Shown: positions 1 to 9,084, counted from the first letter of the stretch. The stretch is DNA of 61,300 nucleotides from Deltaproteobacteria bacterium (GCA_003235365.1 QJWJ01000042.1:1-61300), one strand, 5' to 3'. The notes: generated by a model not told the origin, from the letters alone. Program-made: numbers and translations.

Positions 1-840
1 AGTTCTCACGACTGCTCTTGCTAGCACGAGCCACACACACCGGCACGTCGCGGAGCACGCGATCGTCGTGGTCGATTCTTCATCGCAAGTGAACCTTCAT
101 GTAGTTGGTACGCTGACGCGGAAGGAAGGCGAGTTCAACTCGTGGGCGTCGAGTCGAGGAAAGTCGACTGTCGCCCGGGAAGTTGCACGGCTGCGGACGC
201 GACGCGACGTCCGGGCCAGTCGGTGTTTGTCTCGAGCCGTGTTGAGCCGACCGACGCGTCGTCAGCCTAGCGCCGTGGGACGGGTCGATGTGCGCTGGCG
301 CCGCGCGACGTTTCAGCTCTGTCGCGCGACGGTCGCCTGTACCAGGCCGCCAATCATCTGCGGTTGCCGGCACGGCTATCAAAGGGTCGTGTTCCATTGG
401 TCGGGACAGGTCGGCGCTCCTGCGAGGCGCAGAGCGCGGCGGGTCGACGGCTTCGACAATCGAGCATCGCGAGCAGGGCGCTCGGGATCGAGGGACGTGC
501 GCGCCGTTCCCGCTGCCGACTCGGTGATCGAGCAGACGGCTCGCTCGTGATTTCTCCCAAGTCGATGATCCCATGAGCTCGCCGTACTGGGTGTTGCTGT
601 GTTCGCCATCAATCCACAACACGGTGCGCCACCATGGTGGACGCGGTGTAAAGGTTCACGGTCTTCATCAGGTATCCAGCTTAGACTGCGGTGCGGGGTG
701 TGAAACTGTATTGGGGGTTGTGCCGAGCGGCATGATCGTCTAGCAGTTCATGGGGGTCGTGTTGGGGCCGAGGTTACTTCTGGTCTGGGCGCGGTCCGGT
801 TTCTTACGCACGGCGGCGTGGCTGCCGAGAAAGGGTTTCC
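1..840. other. No recognisable gene
   Basis: Both strands carry open frames of up to 180 codons here, but their translations are Arg/Ser-rich, overlap each other in several frames and match no family I know. That is what chance frames look like in high-GC DNA. I see no tRNA, hairpin terminator or repeat that I can support. The last 100 bases probably hold the promoter and ribosome binding site of the gene at 841. Confidence 0.5.
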
Positions 841-1560
841 ATGGCATCGAAGATGGTGACGGACCGCCAGAAATCAGCAGAAGCGGTTGCGGCGCTCAGT
901 CAGGCTCAGAGTACGTTGCTCAGCGAGGTGTTGACTCAACGCCTGCGAGTTGACGGCTCGCTCACCGTGCAACAGTTGCTCGATCGACTACTGCAGTCGA
1001 TATTGGACGCGCGCAACGAGATGGTCGACAGAGATACCGTTCACGAGGCGGAGCTCGCTGACGATCCGGCCGCGCGCGATGCTCGGGATCAGGCTGCGAG
1101 AAGCCTGGCGTCCTTGCTCGTCGAGCTACGCGAGATCGTCATCGGTCTGTACGGCCAGCAAATCGCAGCCACCGTCTTCAGCTCCGCGGTTCCGTCCGAT
1201 CCCGTCGCTCTGGAACGTTTCGCCGACGCGGTTGCCGCGCAGCTGCAGCGCGTGAGTCTTGGCACCTCGCGCGTGGCGGGGGCCGCCATCGACACGTCCA
1301 GCGTCGCGCAGCAGCTGCAAGACCAACGACAGGTCCTCAACGAACGCCTGTCCGACGTCGCGCGTGAGGTGCGCGAGGCCCAGACCACGCTGGTTGCCAA
1401 GAATGCTGCCATCGCCGACTACGACCGTACCTTCACTGGTATCGCGACGATCTTCGAGGGTCTGTTCATCCTGGCTGATCAGAAGGAGCTAGCCGCCCGC
1501 GTTCGCCCCTCTCGTCGTCGCCCCGGGCAAACCATCGTGGACGAACCGCCGAACGAGTGA
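841..1560 (+). CDS. Hypothetical coiled-coil protein
   Basis: A 239-residue soluble, largely helical protein with no signal peptide or membrane segment. The composition (Ala, Leu, Gln, Glu, Arg and many Asp) and the heptad-like stretches at about residues 95-130 and 150-195 suggest coiled coils. The tail from about residue 222 is basic and probably disordered. The ATG follows GAGAAAGGG at a plausible spacing and the frame has coherent codon use, so I take it as a real gene. It stands alone between gene-free stretches. I do not recognise the family and give no function. Confidence 0.6.
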   Translation: MASKMVTDRQKSAEAVAALSQAQSTLLSEVLTQRLRVDGSLTVQQLLDRLLQSILDARNEMVDRDTVHEAELADDPAARDARDQAARSLASLLVELREIVIGLYGQQIAATVFSSAVPSDPVALERFADAVAAQLQRVSLGTSRVAGAAIDTSSVAQQLQDQRQVLNERLSDVAREVREAQTTLVAKNAAIADYDRTFTGIATIFEGLFILADQKELAARVRPSRRRPGQTIVDEPPNE

Positions 1561-1630
1561 GGGTGGCCTTCAGCAGCCAGCATCCTCAGGAGGGCGAGGA
1601 GCCCTGAGATGCCCGGGTCTAGGGGGCTCG

Positions 1631-1842
1631 GAAGGCGTTTGGCGCCAGCCAATCGCGTTCCGGTCCGTTCCAAGCGCGTCGCGGAGGCGCCGGAGCCCTT
1701 CTGGATGGTGAGCCGCGTCCCGTGCGACGGCGCGCGACGTTCGAAGCCGTCCCGGACGTGATTGGCGGCTGCCAAACGCGTTCATCGCGCTTCTGAATGC
1801 GATTGGCGGCTGCCAAACGCGTTCGAAGCCGTTCCGGACGCG
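1631..1842. repeat. 24-bp repeat, two direct copies and one inverted copy
   Basis: The 24-mer starting GATTGGCGGCTGCC occurs identically at 1761-1784 and 1801-1824, exactly 40 bases apart. A third copy at 1631-1654 lies in the opposite orientation and matches 20 of 24 bases. The direct copies are flanked by a second repeat starting TTCGAAGCCGT (1741-1759 and 1822-1840, one mismatch). The inverted copy could pair with either direct copy into a large stem. The cluster fills the spacer between the genes at 841 and 2003 and contains no convincing gene. Confidence 0.7.
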
Positions 1843-2002
1843 ATTTTTCGTGGAAAGGCCCGTCCGCGACGGTGCGCCGAGCGTCTGGGGCCCAGGCGGG
1901 CTTCCGTCCCGGCACTTTTCGACGGCGGAAAGCTCCTTGGTCATCCCTGGGACCGCACACCGACCCCTCGACATCGGCGGGGGCATTGTCGACAATGCCG
2001 CC

Positions 2003-3064
2003 GTGCCGCGTTGCGTTCCGTCATCGCACTCGATCACTCGATACGGCCAGGTCCGGGGTTCGAACTCGCTGCGTTGGTTGCCGGCGCTCGCACTGTTGGG
2101 TTGCGCCGTGGGCCACGCGCCGTCGTCGGGAGCGCGTCCATCTGCAGCGAGCGCCGAGCCTGCGAGTAGGGCTCAGGCGCCTTCGCTGAAGCCGGCAAGC
2201 GCCAAAGCCACCCAGACCACCGACCAAACCCAGCCGCAGCCACTCGACCTGCCACTGACCGCCTTCGACATCGTGCTCGAGTTCGACGATGAGCAGTGGG
2301 GAGCGATGCCGGTGGCCGTGCACGTGCCCGCTCGCAAGGCGCCGAGCGAGCGACTGCCCGTGCTGATCGCCTTTCATGGTCGCGGCGAGTCGAAGAAGGG
2401 GCCGCAGCGGGGGGTGCGCGGCTGGTTCGACGACTACGAGCTGACGGCGGCGTTGCGACGCATCGCCGAGCCGCCCTTGACGCGTCAGGACTTTCAGGGC
2501 TTCGTTGCACCGGAGCGGTTGGTGGAGATCAACGAGCGCTTGGCGCAGCGACCGTTCACGCCGTTCATCATCGCCACGCCCTATCTGCCGGACGTGCTCA
2601 AAGGCCCTGAGGCCTTCGACAACGCCGCGCATTTGGCTGGGTTCGTCACCCAGCGTCTGTTGCCGGAGCTGCGTCGACGCACGCCGGCCACCGCCGATCC
2701 GCACCGGGTGGGCGTCGATGGCGTGAGCTTGGGTGGCCGCGCCTCGTTGTTGATTGGGTTTACCGAACCTGGAGCGTTCGGCGCGGTGGAGGCGATGCAA
2801 CCCGCCGTGGACGAACGAGAACTCAGCACCTTCGCCGAGCTCGCCAAGAAGGCTTTGGCCGTCAATCCTGCGTTGAAGGTGCGGCTCGTCACCAGTTGGG
2901 GGGACTACTACCTGGAGGTAACCAAGCAGCTGCACCGCAGCTTGAACGACGTCGGCGTGCGCAACGACCTTCTGCTTGCTCACGGCACGCACTCCTACAC
3001 TTTCAACAAGGGCCCCGGCTGCTACGAGATGTTGCTCTTCGCCGACGAGGCGCTGCATCGGTAG
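2003..3064 (+). CDS. Secreted lipoprotein esterase, alpha/beta-hydrolase fold
   Basis: An alpha/beta hydrolase of the esterase/phospholipase type. Visible are an oxyanion-type segment IAFHGRGESKKG, the nucleophile elbow GVSLGGRA, and a late HGTHSY that should supply the catalytic His. The N-terminus has a hydrophobic segment ending in LALLGC, a lipobox, so the mature protein is probably a lipoprotein followed by an Ala/Ser/Pro/Gln linker of about 50 residues. I chose the GTG at 2003 because it puts the lipobox about 34 residues in. The same frame is open back to an ATG at 1850, which would give an implausibly long leader running out of the repeat cluster. The substrate is unknown. It converges with the gene ending at 3100. 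Confidence 0.65.
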   Translation: MPRCVPSSHSITRYGQVRGSNSLRWLPALALLGCAVGHAPSSGARPSAASAEPASRAQAPSLKPASAKATQTTDQTQPQPLDLPLTAFDIVLEFDDEQWGAMPVAVHVPARKAPSERLPVLIAFHGRGESKKGPQRGVRGWFDDYELTAALRRIAEPPLTRQDFQGFVAPERLVEINERLAQRPFTPFIIATPYLPDVLKGPEAFDNAAHLAGFVTQRLLPELRRRTPATADPHRVGVDGVSLGGRASLLIGFTEPGAFGAVEAMQPAVDERELSTFAELAKKALAVNPALKVRLVTSWGDYYLEVTKQLHRSLNDVGVRNDLLLAHGTHSYTFNKGPGCYEMLLFADEALHR

Positions 3065-3099
3065 TGGAAGAGCCACGCACGCGCTGTTGGCCTTTCGGG

Positions 3100-4137
3100 T
3101 CACTCGATACTGATGGTGAGCCGGTGGCGTTCGCCCTGTCTGAACACGTCTACGTCGAGCTGTAGTGCCTCGCGCAGGCGCATGTACGCGTGCAGTACTT
3201 CGGTTGGGCTCTTCAACGTCATGCCGTTTACTTGAAGCAAGCGATCTCCGCTCTGTAAGCCCAGCGAATCGAGCACCGAGCCCGATGCGAACTCCAATCG
3301 CCAGCCAGCCGAGCCGTCGTCTGCGCCGACCCAGCGCCGGTTCACACCCAGCTCACCGACGTGTTCGAGCACATCTCGCACGATTTCCCGACGTACGGCT
3401 CGATGATTACCACCGCGATAGACGACGGCGTCGTCGACACGCTGTGCCAGGTCAGCGCGAGTGTCACTCCGTGGGGTTGGCATCGACGCCACGGGTTCGG
3501 CTGCGGTCGGCAGGGTTGGTCCGAGGTGCGCCCTGCTCAACGGGACCTGACACAGTCCGGATCCGTCCCACAGCCATACGCTCGGGATCCCCAGCGCTCG
3601 ATTGTCGCCAATGTGCGCGACGCGGTAGCCCCCCAGACTGCCACCGACACGCAGGGTCCGCCGTCCTTCGGTAGAATGTCGTCGCAGCGTCGCCATCGAT
3701 TCGTCGGGGTTGGCCAGTTCAGAGACTGCTTCGAGGCGGGTTGCGGGGCAACGTGGGGCGAGTAGCACTTCTTCGAAGGCAGCGGTGTCGGTCAGACCGT
3801 CAGTGAGGGCAGGCGGAAACCCCGCTGCGGCTGCGACACGAGTTGCCATGGCCGTCGCGGCACCCCAGTGGGGAGCGCGTGCCGTGACAGAACTGGACGC
3901 GGACTCAGCGGCAGCCCTGCCCGTGGTGCCAATTGGATCGTCGACGGCGCGCGATGTCGCGACCAAATCCGGAGGGGCGTGCTGAGGGGTGGCGAGGGCA
4001 GCGCTCGGTCCCAGACATGCCGCGCCGATCATTGCCCAGGCTAGTGCCACGACGGGCTTCGAGCGCCGAACGAGGGGAGGACCGCTGGCGGGGTGCTTTG
4101 GTGCGGCGTATCCGTTCGGCGTGACGGGTCTGATCAT
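3100..4137 (-). CDS. GspC-like protein with C-terminal PDZ domain
   Basis: A 345-residue protein with a cytoplasmic N-terminus, one hydrophobic segment at about residues 28-48, a Thr/Ala-rich linker, a beta-rich region around GGYRVAHIGDNRALGI that resembles the HR domain of type II secretion protein C, and a C-terminal PDZ domain (SLGLQSGDRLLQVNGM, then a helix and VDVFRQGERHRLTISI). GspC links the inner-membrane platform to the outer-membrane secretin. No other secretion gene is in view, so this is either an orphan GspC paralogue or another periplasmic PDZ protein. The PDZ call is firm; the GspC call is an inference from order and spacing of segments. Confidence 0.6.
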   Translation of the reverse strand: MIRPVTPNGYAAPKHPASGPPLVRRSKPVVALAWAMIGAACLGPSAALATPQHAPPDLVATSRAVDDPIGTTGRAAAESASSSVTARAPHWGAATAMATRVAAAAGFPPALTDGLTDTAAFEEVLLAPRCPATRLEAVSELANPDESMATLRRHSTEGRRTLRVGGSLGGYRVAHIGDNRALGIPSVWLWDGSGLCQVPLSRAHLGPTLPTAAEPVASMPTPRSDTRADLAQRVDDAVVYRGGNHRAVRREIVRDVLEHVGELGVNRRWVGADDGSAGWRLEFASGSVLDSLGLQSGDRLLQVNGMTLKSPTEVLHAYMRLREALQLDVDVFRQGERHRLTISIE

Positions 4138-4384
4138 CGCGACGCGCCAACTGCGAACGTCGTGCCATCATGTGGTCGAGCACCAAACGGGCGTATGCCG
4201 GCAAATCGCGACCGCCGTTTGTGGACAGGGCCTGTCAACCTGTCCGTGAGGAGACGTCGAATGAGACGAATTGTCGACGAGCGACCTATTCCGACCGCGA
4301 CGCCCTGGTTGAACGATTGTCGGCGGCGGTGCATTCTGAGACGATGCGCCGCTGGACCCCCGCAGACGAGGACGAGATGAGACG

Positions 4385-4762
4385 ATGAGTGCGGACCATC
4401 GGCAGTTTGCCCAGGAGTGGATTGCGGCGTGGAACTCTCATGACCTGGACGCGATCATGAGCCACTATTCGAGCGACGTGGTGCTGCGCTCGCCCACCGT
4501 GACTCAACTGCTCGGTGACGCGTCGGGGCAAGTGCACGGCCGCGACGCCCTTCGCGCCTACTTCGCCGAAGGGTTGCGGATCTTTCCGAACCTGCACTTC
4601 GAGTTGATCGGCGCCTATGCTGGCATCGGCAGTGTCGTGCTGATCTTTCGTAATCAGCGCGGTGGCCAGACCGCGGAGTACATGGAGCGCGATGCATTGG
4701 GGCGTGTGACGCTCGTCTCGGCGAACTACTCCACTTGGAGCGCCGAGCAGCTTGCTGAATGA
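4385..4762 (+). CDS. SnoaL/NTF2-like small protein
   Basis: A 125-residue protein with the typical opening of the SnoaL-like family (FAQEWIAAWNSHDLDAIMSH, then YSSDVVLRSP) and the later HGRDALRAYF motif. Members form a cone-shaped alpha+beta barrel and act as isomerases, cyclases or ligand-binding proteins, or are of unknown role. Nothing in the sequence fixes a substrate. There is no signal peptide, so it is cytoplasmic. It converges with the kinase ending at 4884, with an inverted-repeat element between them. Confidence 0.7.
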   Translation: MSADHRQFAQEWIAAWNSHDLDAIMSHYSSDVVLRSPTVTQLLGDASGQVHGRDALRAYFAEGLRIFPNLHFELIGAYAGIGSVVLIFRNQRGGQTAEYMERDALGRVTLVSANYSTWSAEQLAE

Positions 4763-4765
4763 GCC

Positions 4766-4871
4766 GTTCGCGAAACACTCGTTCGATGCAACAGAGAATG
4801 GAATCGAGATTGCGCCTTGGGGGGTGAGGGCCGTTTCGACCACGTTGGTCGAACGAGTGCGCTTCGCGAAC
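4766..4871. repeat. 106-bp element with terminal inverted repeats
   Basis: The left arm is GTTCGCGAA (4766-4774), one A, then CACTCGTTCGA (4776-4786). The right arm is the reverse complement: TCGAACGAGTG (4849-4859), three bases, then TTCGCGAAC (4863-4871). That gives 20 paired positions. Inside is a second hairpin, TTCGACCA (4835-4842) and TGGTCGAA (4846-4853). A 32-bp piece (4778-4809) recurs on the other strand at 45740-45771 with two mismatches. It lies between two convergent genes. It looks like a small non-autonomous mobile element or a REP-like unit, and may also stop transcription. Confidence 0.65.
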
Positions 4872-4883
4872 GATGACGTGGGT

Positions 4884-5729
4884 TCAGCCCCTCTCCATGT
4901 TTGTCAGCGCTTCGCCGAGTTTTTTTTCGAGTAGTTTCGCCGTGGCCAGGCGTTGGTTCGGTTCCTTGGCAAGGGCTTGCTGCACGACCGTGTCGAGGAG
5001 GGCTGGTGTATCTGCTCGGCGCGAGGCCAGCGCAGGTGCGGTGTCGTACATCACTCGATTGGCCAGCTCGACCTGAGTGTTGGCCGTGAACGGCGCAACG
5101 CCGCACCACATCTCGTAGACGATCGCGCCGAGCGAATAGACATCGGCCCTGGGTGTGACTTGTTTGCTGTCGTGCACTTGCTCCGGCGCCATGTACGCCA
5201 GCGTGCCCATCAGCTCACCGGTTTTCGTGCCCCCGGATCCATCCAGCCACTTCGCGACGCCGAAGTCGAGAACTCTCACGACGATGCTGTCGTCTCGGTG
5301 CTCCAGGAACACGTTGCTGGGCTTGAGGTCCCGATGCACGAGTCCCCGGCGGTGAGCGGCGTGTGCGGCGTCGCACAGTGTCGTGGCCACGCGCAGGACT
5401 TCTGGGGCAGGCAACGGACCGGTGCGGCGAAGGTGATCGGCCAGGGTCTCTCCATGAAGCAAGGGCAGGATCAGGTAGCGCATCGCTGCCTCCACCCCGT
5501 GAGCGAGCACCGGCACGACTGCAGGATGATCGATTCGTGCCGGCGCTGACGCTTCGAGCTCGGACCTGGTCTCGGCGCGTCGCGAGAGCAGGAGCTTGAC
5601 CGCAACCTCGTTGCCTTCCACCCGGTCCGTCGCGGTGTAAACTTGGCTCATATCGGTGGCAGCGATGAGTTCATCGATTTGGTAGCGCTCCTCGAGCTTG
5701 TAGCCCAGCTGCAGTAGCCGACGCCTCAT
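4884..5729 (-). CDS. Hanks-type Ser/Thr kinase, catalytic domain only
   Basis: A 281-residue kinase without a membrane segment or sensor domain. Present are the ATP-binding Lys in VAVK (residue 45), HRDLKPSN (catalytic Asp 134), DFG (Asp 155), APE (181-183) and the helix F segment ADVYSLG. The glycine-rich loop is degenerate: the usual GxGxxGxV position reads AATDMSQV, so nucleotide binding may be weak or unusual. The start lies 11 bases after the stop of the sigma54 activator, so the two probably form one operon. The kinase may phosphorylate a partner read by the FHA-like domain of that activator; this is an inference. Confidence 0.85.
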   Translation of the reverse strand: MRRRLLQLGYKLEERYQIDELIAATDMSQVYTATDRVEGNEVAVKLLLSRRAETRSELEASAPARIDHPAVVPVLAHGVEAAMRYLILPLLHGETLADHLRRTGPLPAPEVLRVATTLCDAAHAAHRRGLVHRDLKPSNVFLEHRDDSIVVRVLDFGVAKWLDGSGGTKTGELMGTLAYMAPEQVHDSKQVTPRADVYSLGAIVYEMWCGVAPFTANTQVELANRVMYDTAPALASRRADTPALLDTVVQQALAKEPNQRLATAKLLEKKLGEALTNMERG

Positions 5730-5739
5730 CGCAAACCCG

Positions 5740-7398
5740 TCAGCGCGCGGTGATGCCCAGAGAGGTCATCCGGCTGCGCAGGGCTTTGGTCGAAACGCGA
5801 AGCCGCTGAGCGGCGTGTTCCACGCTGCTCGCGCACTGCTCCAGGGCAGCTGTGATCTCCGAGATGCCGAGGTCGGCCGCTGGTTGCCATCCCGCCTGCT
5901 TTAGGCGCTGGATTAACCAACCCTTGTTCATGCCCAGAGCGCGGGCCGTTCGCGCCAGCTCGAAGCCGTGAGTTTCAAAGGAGATGAGCAACTCTCGATC
6001 GGTCCGTCGTGTCTTCGGATCGGCGCCGCGCGTTTCGAAAGCAGCGTCACCGGTCGTGTGCTCCGCCCCCGTCGCCACTGCACGGCGGATACTCGGCGGT
6101 GGGGGGATGGTCGAGTCCGAGTTCGACTTCGGCGATCGTGTCGCTCGGGGGGGAGTGGACTGCACGCCGTCTCGCTGGAGGAGTCTGCTCAGCGTGCCGC
6201 TCCAGTGCAGAACGTCTTGGTCGAGGTTGTCTCGGACCAGTTCGCGCACGACGGTTTCCAGCTCGCGTACATTTCCGGGCCAATCATGAAGTGCCAGGCG
6301 CGCGATCGGAGCGCTGGGGATGCGTGTTTCCCGAGGCGTTGGTGCCCACTTGGGTTTCGGCGATACCTCTCCCAGCTCGCGCTGCAGGAAGTGCCAAAAC
6401 AGTCGACCGACGTCGTCGCGTCGTTCGCGCAGCGGAGGAACGACCAGCTCGCAGCCCGTCAGTCGTTTGAGGAGCGGGAGGCGGAATTTCCCCTCTCGTA
6501 CGGCTTGCTCCAGTGGGCGGTCGGTCGCGGTGATCACTCGAACGTCGACGTGCCGCGTTCTGCTCCCCACTGGCTGCAAATCACCAGCTTCCAACACGCG
6601 CAGCAGCTTGGGTTGGATGGTTTCCGCCAAGTCACCGATCTCGTCGAGGAACAGGGTTCCGCCGTCCGCCTGCGCGAAGAACCCCTCGTGAGCCGTCGTG
6701 GCACCGGTGAACGCCCCCTCGGCGTGCCCAAACAGTTGGCTCTCGGCGACACCGGAGGACAGCGCGGCGCCGTTCACGATGACCAGCGGCTTGCGGCGAC
6801 GCGGGCTCAGCTGGTGTAGTGCTCTTGCGACCAGCTCTTTGCCCGAGCCGGTCTCTCCGCGCACCAAGACGGGCTCGCGGATCTGGGCGGCCTTGTGAAT
6901 GTCACGCCGCAACGCGCGGATGGCGGCACTCTGACCGACGATCCCCAACTCGTCGTCGCGCCCCCTTCGTATGCCGACGGTGTGTAGCAGTAGGGCCACG
7001 GTTCGCCCCAACTCGAGTACCACGCCGCTACGCAGGGCGTCGCGTTGGAACGTCGTGGGTCCGTCGACGGGCGCGCCATCGACTTCCAAGCGCTGGACGT
7101 CCCACGCCCCATCGAGATGCACGCTCCCGTCGGGATCACCTCGAAGAAGCAGCTCACTGCGACTGATCGTGGCCGTCTCGAGGTCGCCGGTTTGGGGCCC
7201 CGACGCGTTTCGAAAGCAGGGAGCCGTTCGACTCAGCAGAGCAGGACCACCTCCCGCCGTGTCGAGAAGCGTTGCCACGTCACCCACCCGAGATGGGTCA
7301 GGATGCCAAAGGATTGTCACGCCCACCGCGTCCAACGCGCCACTGGTCGAGCGCTGAGTCGCTACTCGAATCGTCTCCGCATCCGTCCTCGATGACAT
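5740..7398 (-). CDS. Sigma54-dependent activator with FHA-like N-terminus
   Basis: An enhancer-binding protein of about 552 residues. Residues about 60-145 resemble a divergent FHA domain (ISRSELLLRGDPDGSVHLD then VVLELGRTVALLLH). The AAA+ domain has Walker A GETGSGKE (181-188), the sigma54 loop GAFTGA (228-233), Walker B TLFLDE (248-253) and WPGNVRELE near 370. After a Ser/Pro/Thr linker come two helix-turn-helix candidates in tandem: one around ELARTARALGMNKGWLIQRL and one in the last 40 residues (AAQRLRVSTKALRSRM). I prefer the ATG at 7398 (MSSRT) to the upstream start at 7449. It is divergent from the kinase at 7606 and probably co-transcribed with the kinase at 4884. Confidence 0.85.
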   Translation of the reverse strand: MSSRTDAETIRVATQRSTSGALDAVGVTILWHPDPSRVGDVATLLDTAGGGPALLSRTAPCFRNASGPQTGDLETATISRSELLLRGDPDGSVHLDGAWDVQRLEVDGAPVDGPTTFQRDALRSGVVLELGRTVALLLHTVGIRRGRDDELGIVGQSAAIRALRRDIHKAAQIREPVLVRGETGSGKELVARALHQLSPRRRKPLVIVNGAALSSGVAESQLFGHAEGAFTGATTAHEGFFAQADGGTLFLDEIGDLAETIQPKLLRVLEAGDLQPVGSRTRHVDVRVITATDRPLEQAVREGKFRLPLLKRLTGCELVVPPLRERRDDVGRLFWHFLQRELGEVSPKPKWAPTPRETRIPSAPIARLALHDWPGNVRELETVVRELVRDNLDQDVLHWSGTLSRLLQRDGVQSTPPRATRSPKSNSDSTIPPPPSIRRAVATGAEHTTGDAAFETRGADPKTRRTDRELLISFETHGFELARTARALGMNKGWLIQRLKQAGWQPAADLGISEITAALEQCASSVEHAAQRLRVSTKALRSRMTSLGITAR

Positions 7399-7605
7399 AT
7401 TCCCGTCATGGACGCCGCCCGACAGCGCGCCGCGCGTGATCAGTACCACAATCTGTCACGCAGTTCACCCTCAGTGTCCCAACGGGTGTTTCAGTGGTTT
7501 GCGATCGCGTCACGCCCTCGGTACTGTGGCGGTGTCCTGAGGGTGCAGGTGTCGTGAAGGCGCAAGCGGCCTCGAGGCGACCGCTTCGGCGAGGACGCGA
7601 GTACC
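7399..7605. promoter_or_regulatory. Divergent promoter region between activator and kinase
   Basis: This 207-bp spacer must hold the promoters of the minus-strand activator and the plus-strand kinase. It carries two interleaved inverted repeats: CAGTACC (7441-7447) with GGTACTG (7520-7526), and CACCCTCAG (7466-7474) with CTGAGGGTG (7537-7545). These could be binding sites for a shared regulator. I found no -24/-12 sigma54 promoter with correct GG-N10-GC spacing. Confidence 0.35.
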
Positions 7606-9084
7606 ATGATCGCAGATCCACCTCATCCGCTCTCACTGGTGGGCTCCACGGTAGGAGGACACTACCGAGTCGTGCGCGAGATCGGTGCAGGTGGGATGGG
7701 CGTCGTGTACGAAGCGGTCAACGAACCGCTCGGAGATCGGGTTGCGCTCAAGGTCATGCGTGGAGAGCAGCAGTACTCTCCGGATGCTGTCAAACGTTTC
7801 GAAAGGGAGGCTCGCGTCTGCGTCAAGGTCCGCAATGAGCACGTCGTGAGCATTTTCGATTTCGGTGAACTCGATGACGGCGCGCCCTTCATGGTATTCG
7901 AGTTCTTAGAAGGAGAAGATCTCGACTGTTTCATTGCTGGCGAAGAGGCTCAGTCCTTCGACCGAGTGTTGCAGATCATGCTCGGGATCTGCGAGGGCGT
8001 TGAAACCGCTCATCGGCGTGGGGTAGTCCACCGCGACCTGAAACCTGCCAACGTGTTCGTGGTTCGCCGCGATGGGGGCAAACTCGTGCCGAAAGTACTG
8101 GACTTCGGTATCTCGAAGCTTCAAGCGAGCAACGGCGAAAGCAAACTCACGAAGACCGGCGCGGTGCTCGGCTCCGTACAGTACATGGCGCCCGAGCAAG
8201 CTCTCGGCACTAGCGACATCGACGAGCGAGCGGACGTCTACGCGCTGGGCGGCATCCTGTACTACGTGCTCACCGGCGCTCCGCCGTTCAGCGCCGAGAC
8301 GCTGGCAGCGCTGAGTCTCAAGGTCTGCTACGAGCGCCCGCCCGATCTGGGGGCTTCCCGTCGAGATGCTCCAGACGTGCTCAACGGCGTGGTGCAGCGC
8401 GCGTTGGCCAAGGATCGCGCGCAACGTTACGGCAGTGTGGCTGAGTTCAGAGGAGCGCTGGTTGATAGCTTGTCCGGGCTGGTAGCAACCGTTCAGTCAG
8501 TGCCACCAGCCGGCAAAGCGCCACGCGAGGTCCACTTCAGCCGCCCACGACGGGGAGCGGGCTGGGCGTCGGTGGCGACCGCTGTCTTTCTTGGCGCCGT
8601 ATTCACGACCTTTGTCGCCATGCGTACGGACTCCTCGCAGGACTCCGTTGCGCCCCAGCCCTCAGCGCTGACGAAAGCGATGGACGAGCCGTTGCAGACT
8701 GTCGAAGCCGCATCTACAGACCCCCCCGCACCACCACTCGATTCAGCGCCAGATCCGAGGACCGCCGTGGTGCCCGCTGCGGCCAAAGCAACCAGACTAC
8801 CCAAGTCGAATCCCGTCTCCTCTGACCGAGCTGGATCGCGACATTCAGATCGTGGGGTGGACCCCGAAGCTCAGCCATCCCCTACTGCAGCGCCGGTTTC
8901 ATCCACAACCAGCCCAAGTTCGGCCGTGAAGGCTCCCGCGGTCCCTTCGGTAATCGATCCAGCTGAATCTGCCTCCGTAGCACCCGATCGAACGAGCGCT
9001 ACGCCTCCTCAACCCGCGCCGTCGACTCAGCGCAGCCGCTTGTTGCCAAACCCGGCGCTGCGTCGGATCGGTCGTCCCCGGTAA
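7606..9084 (+). CDS. Membrane-anchored Hanks-type Ser/Thr kinase
   Basis: A 492-residue kinase with a complete catalytic domain: glycine loop GAGGMGVVYE (27-36), Lys 49 in VALKV, HRDLKPAN (catalytic Asp 144), DFG (Asp 166) and APEQ (195-198). One membrane segment follows at about residues 318-338, then a Pro/Ser/Ala/Thr-rich tail of some 150 residues without a recognisable sensor domain. The kinase faces the cytoplasm and the tail should reach the periplasm. The next gene starts 15 bases downstream, so an operon is likely. This architecture is very common in myxobacteria. The ligand and the targets are unknown. Confidence 0.9.
   Translation: MIADPPHPLSLVGSTVGGHYRVVREIGAGGMGVVYEAVNEPLGDRVALKVMRGEQQYSPDAVKRFEREARVCVKVRNEHVVSIFDFGELDDGAPFMVFEFLEGEDLDCFIAGEEAQSFDRVLQIMLGICEGVETAHRRGVVHRDLKPANVFVVRRDGGKLVPKVLDFGISKLQASNGESKLTKTGAVLGSVQYMAPEQALGTSDIDERADVYALGGILYYVLTGAPPFSAETLAALSLKVCYERPPDLGASRRDAPDVLNGVVQRALAKDRAQRYGSVAEFRGALVDSLSGLVATVQSVPPAGKAPREVHFSRPRRGAGWASVATAVFLGAVFTTFVAMRTDSSQDSVAPQPSALTKAMDEPLQTVEAASTDPPAPPLDSAPDPRTAVVPAAAKATRLPKSNPVSSDRAGSRHSDRGVDPEAQPSPTAAPVSSTTSPSSAVKAPAVPSVIDPAESASVAPDRTSATPPQPAPSTQRSRLLPNPALRRIGRPR

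Noticed and set aside
80..622. 180-codon minus frame near the left edge
   Set aside because: Arg/Ser/Pro-rich, no start context and overlapped by frames of similar length on the other strand.
7399..7605. Sigma54 (-24/-12) promoter for the kinase operon
   Set aside because: No GG-N10-GC pair with the right flanks was found.
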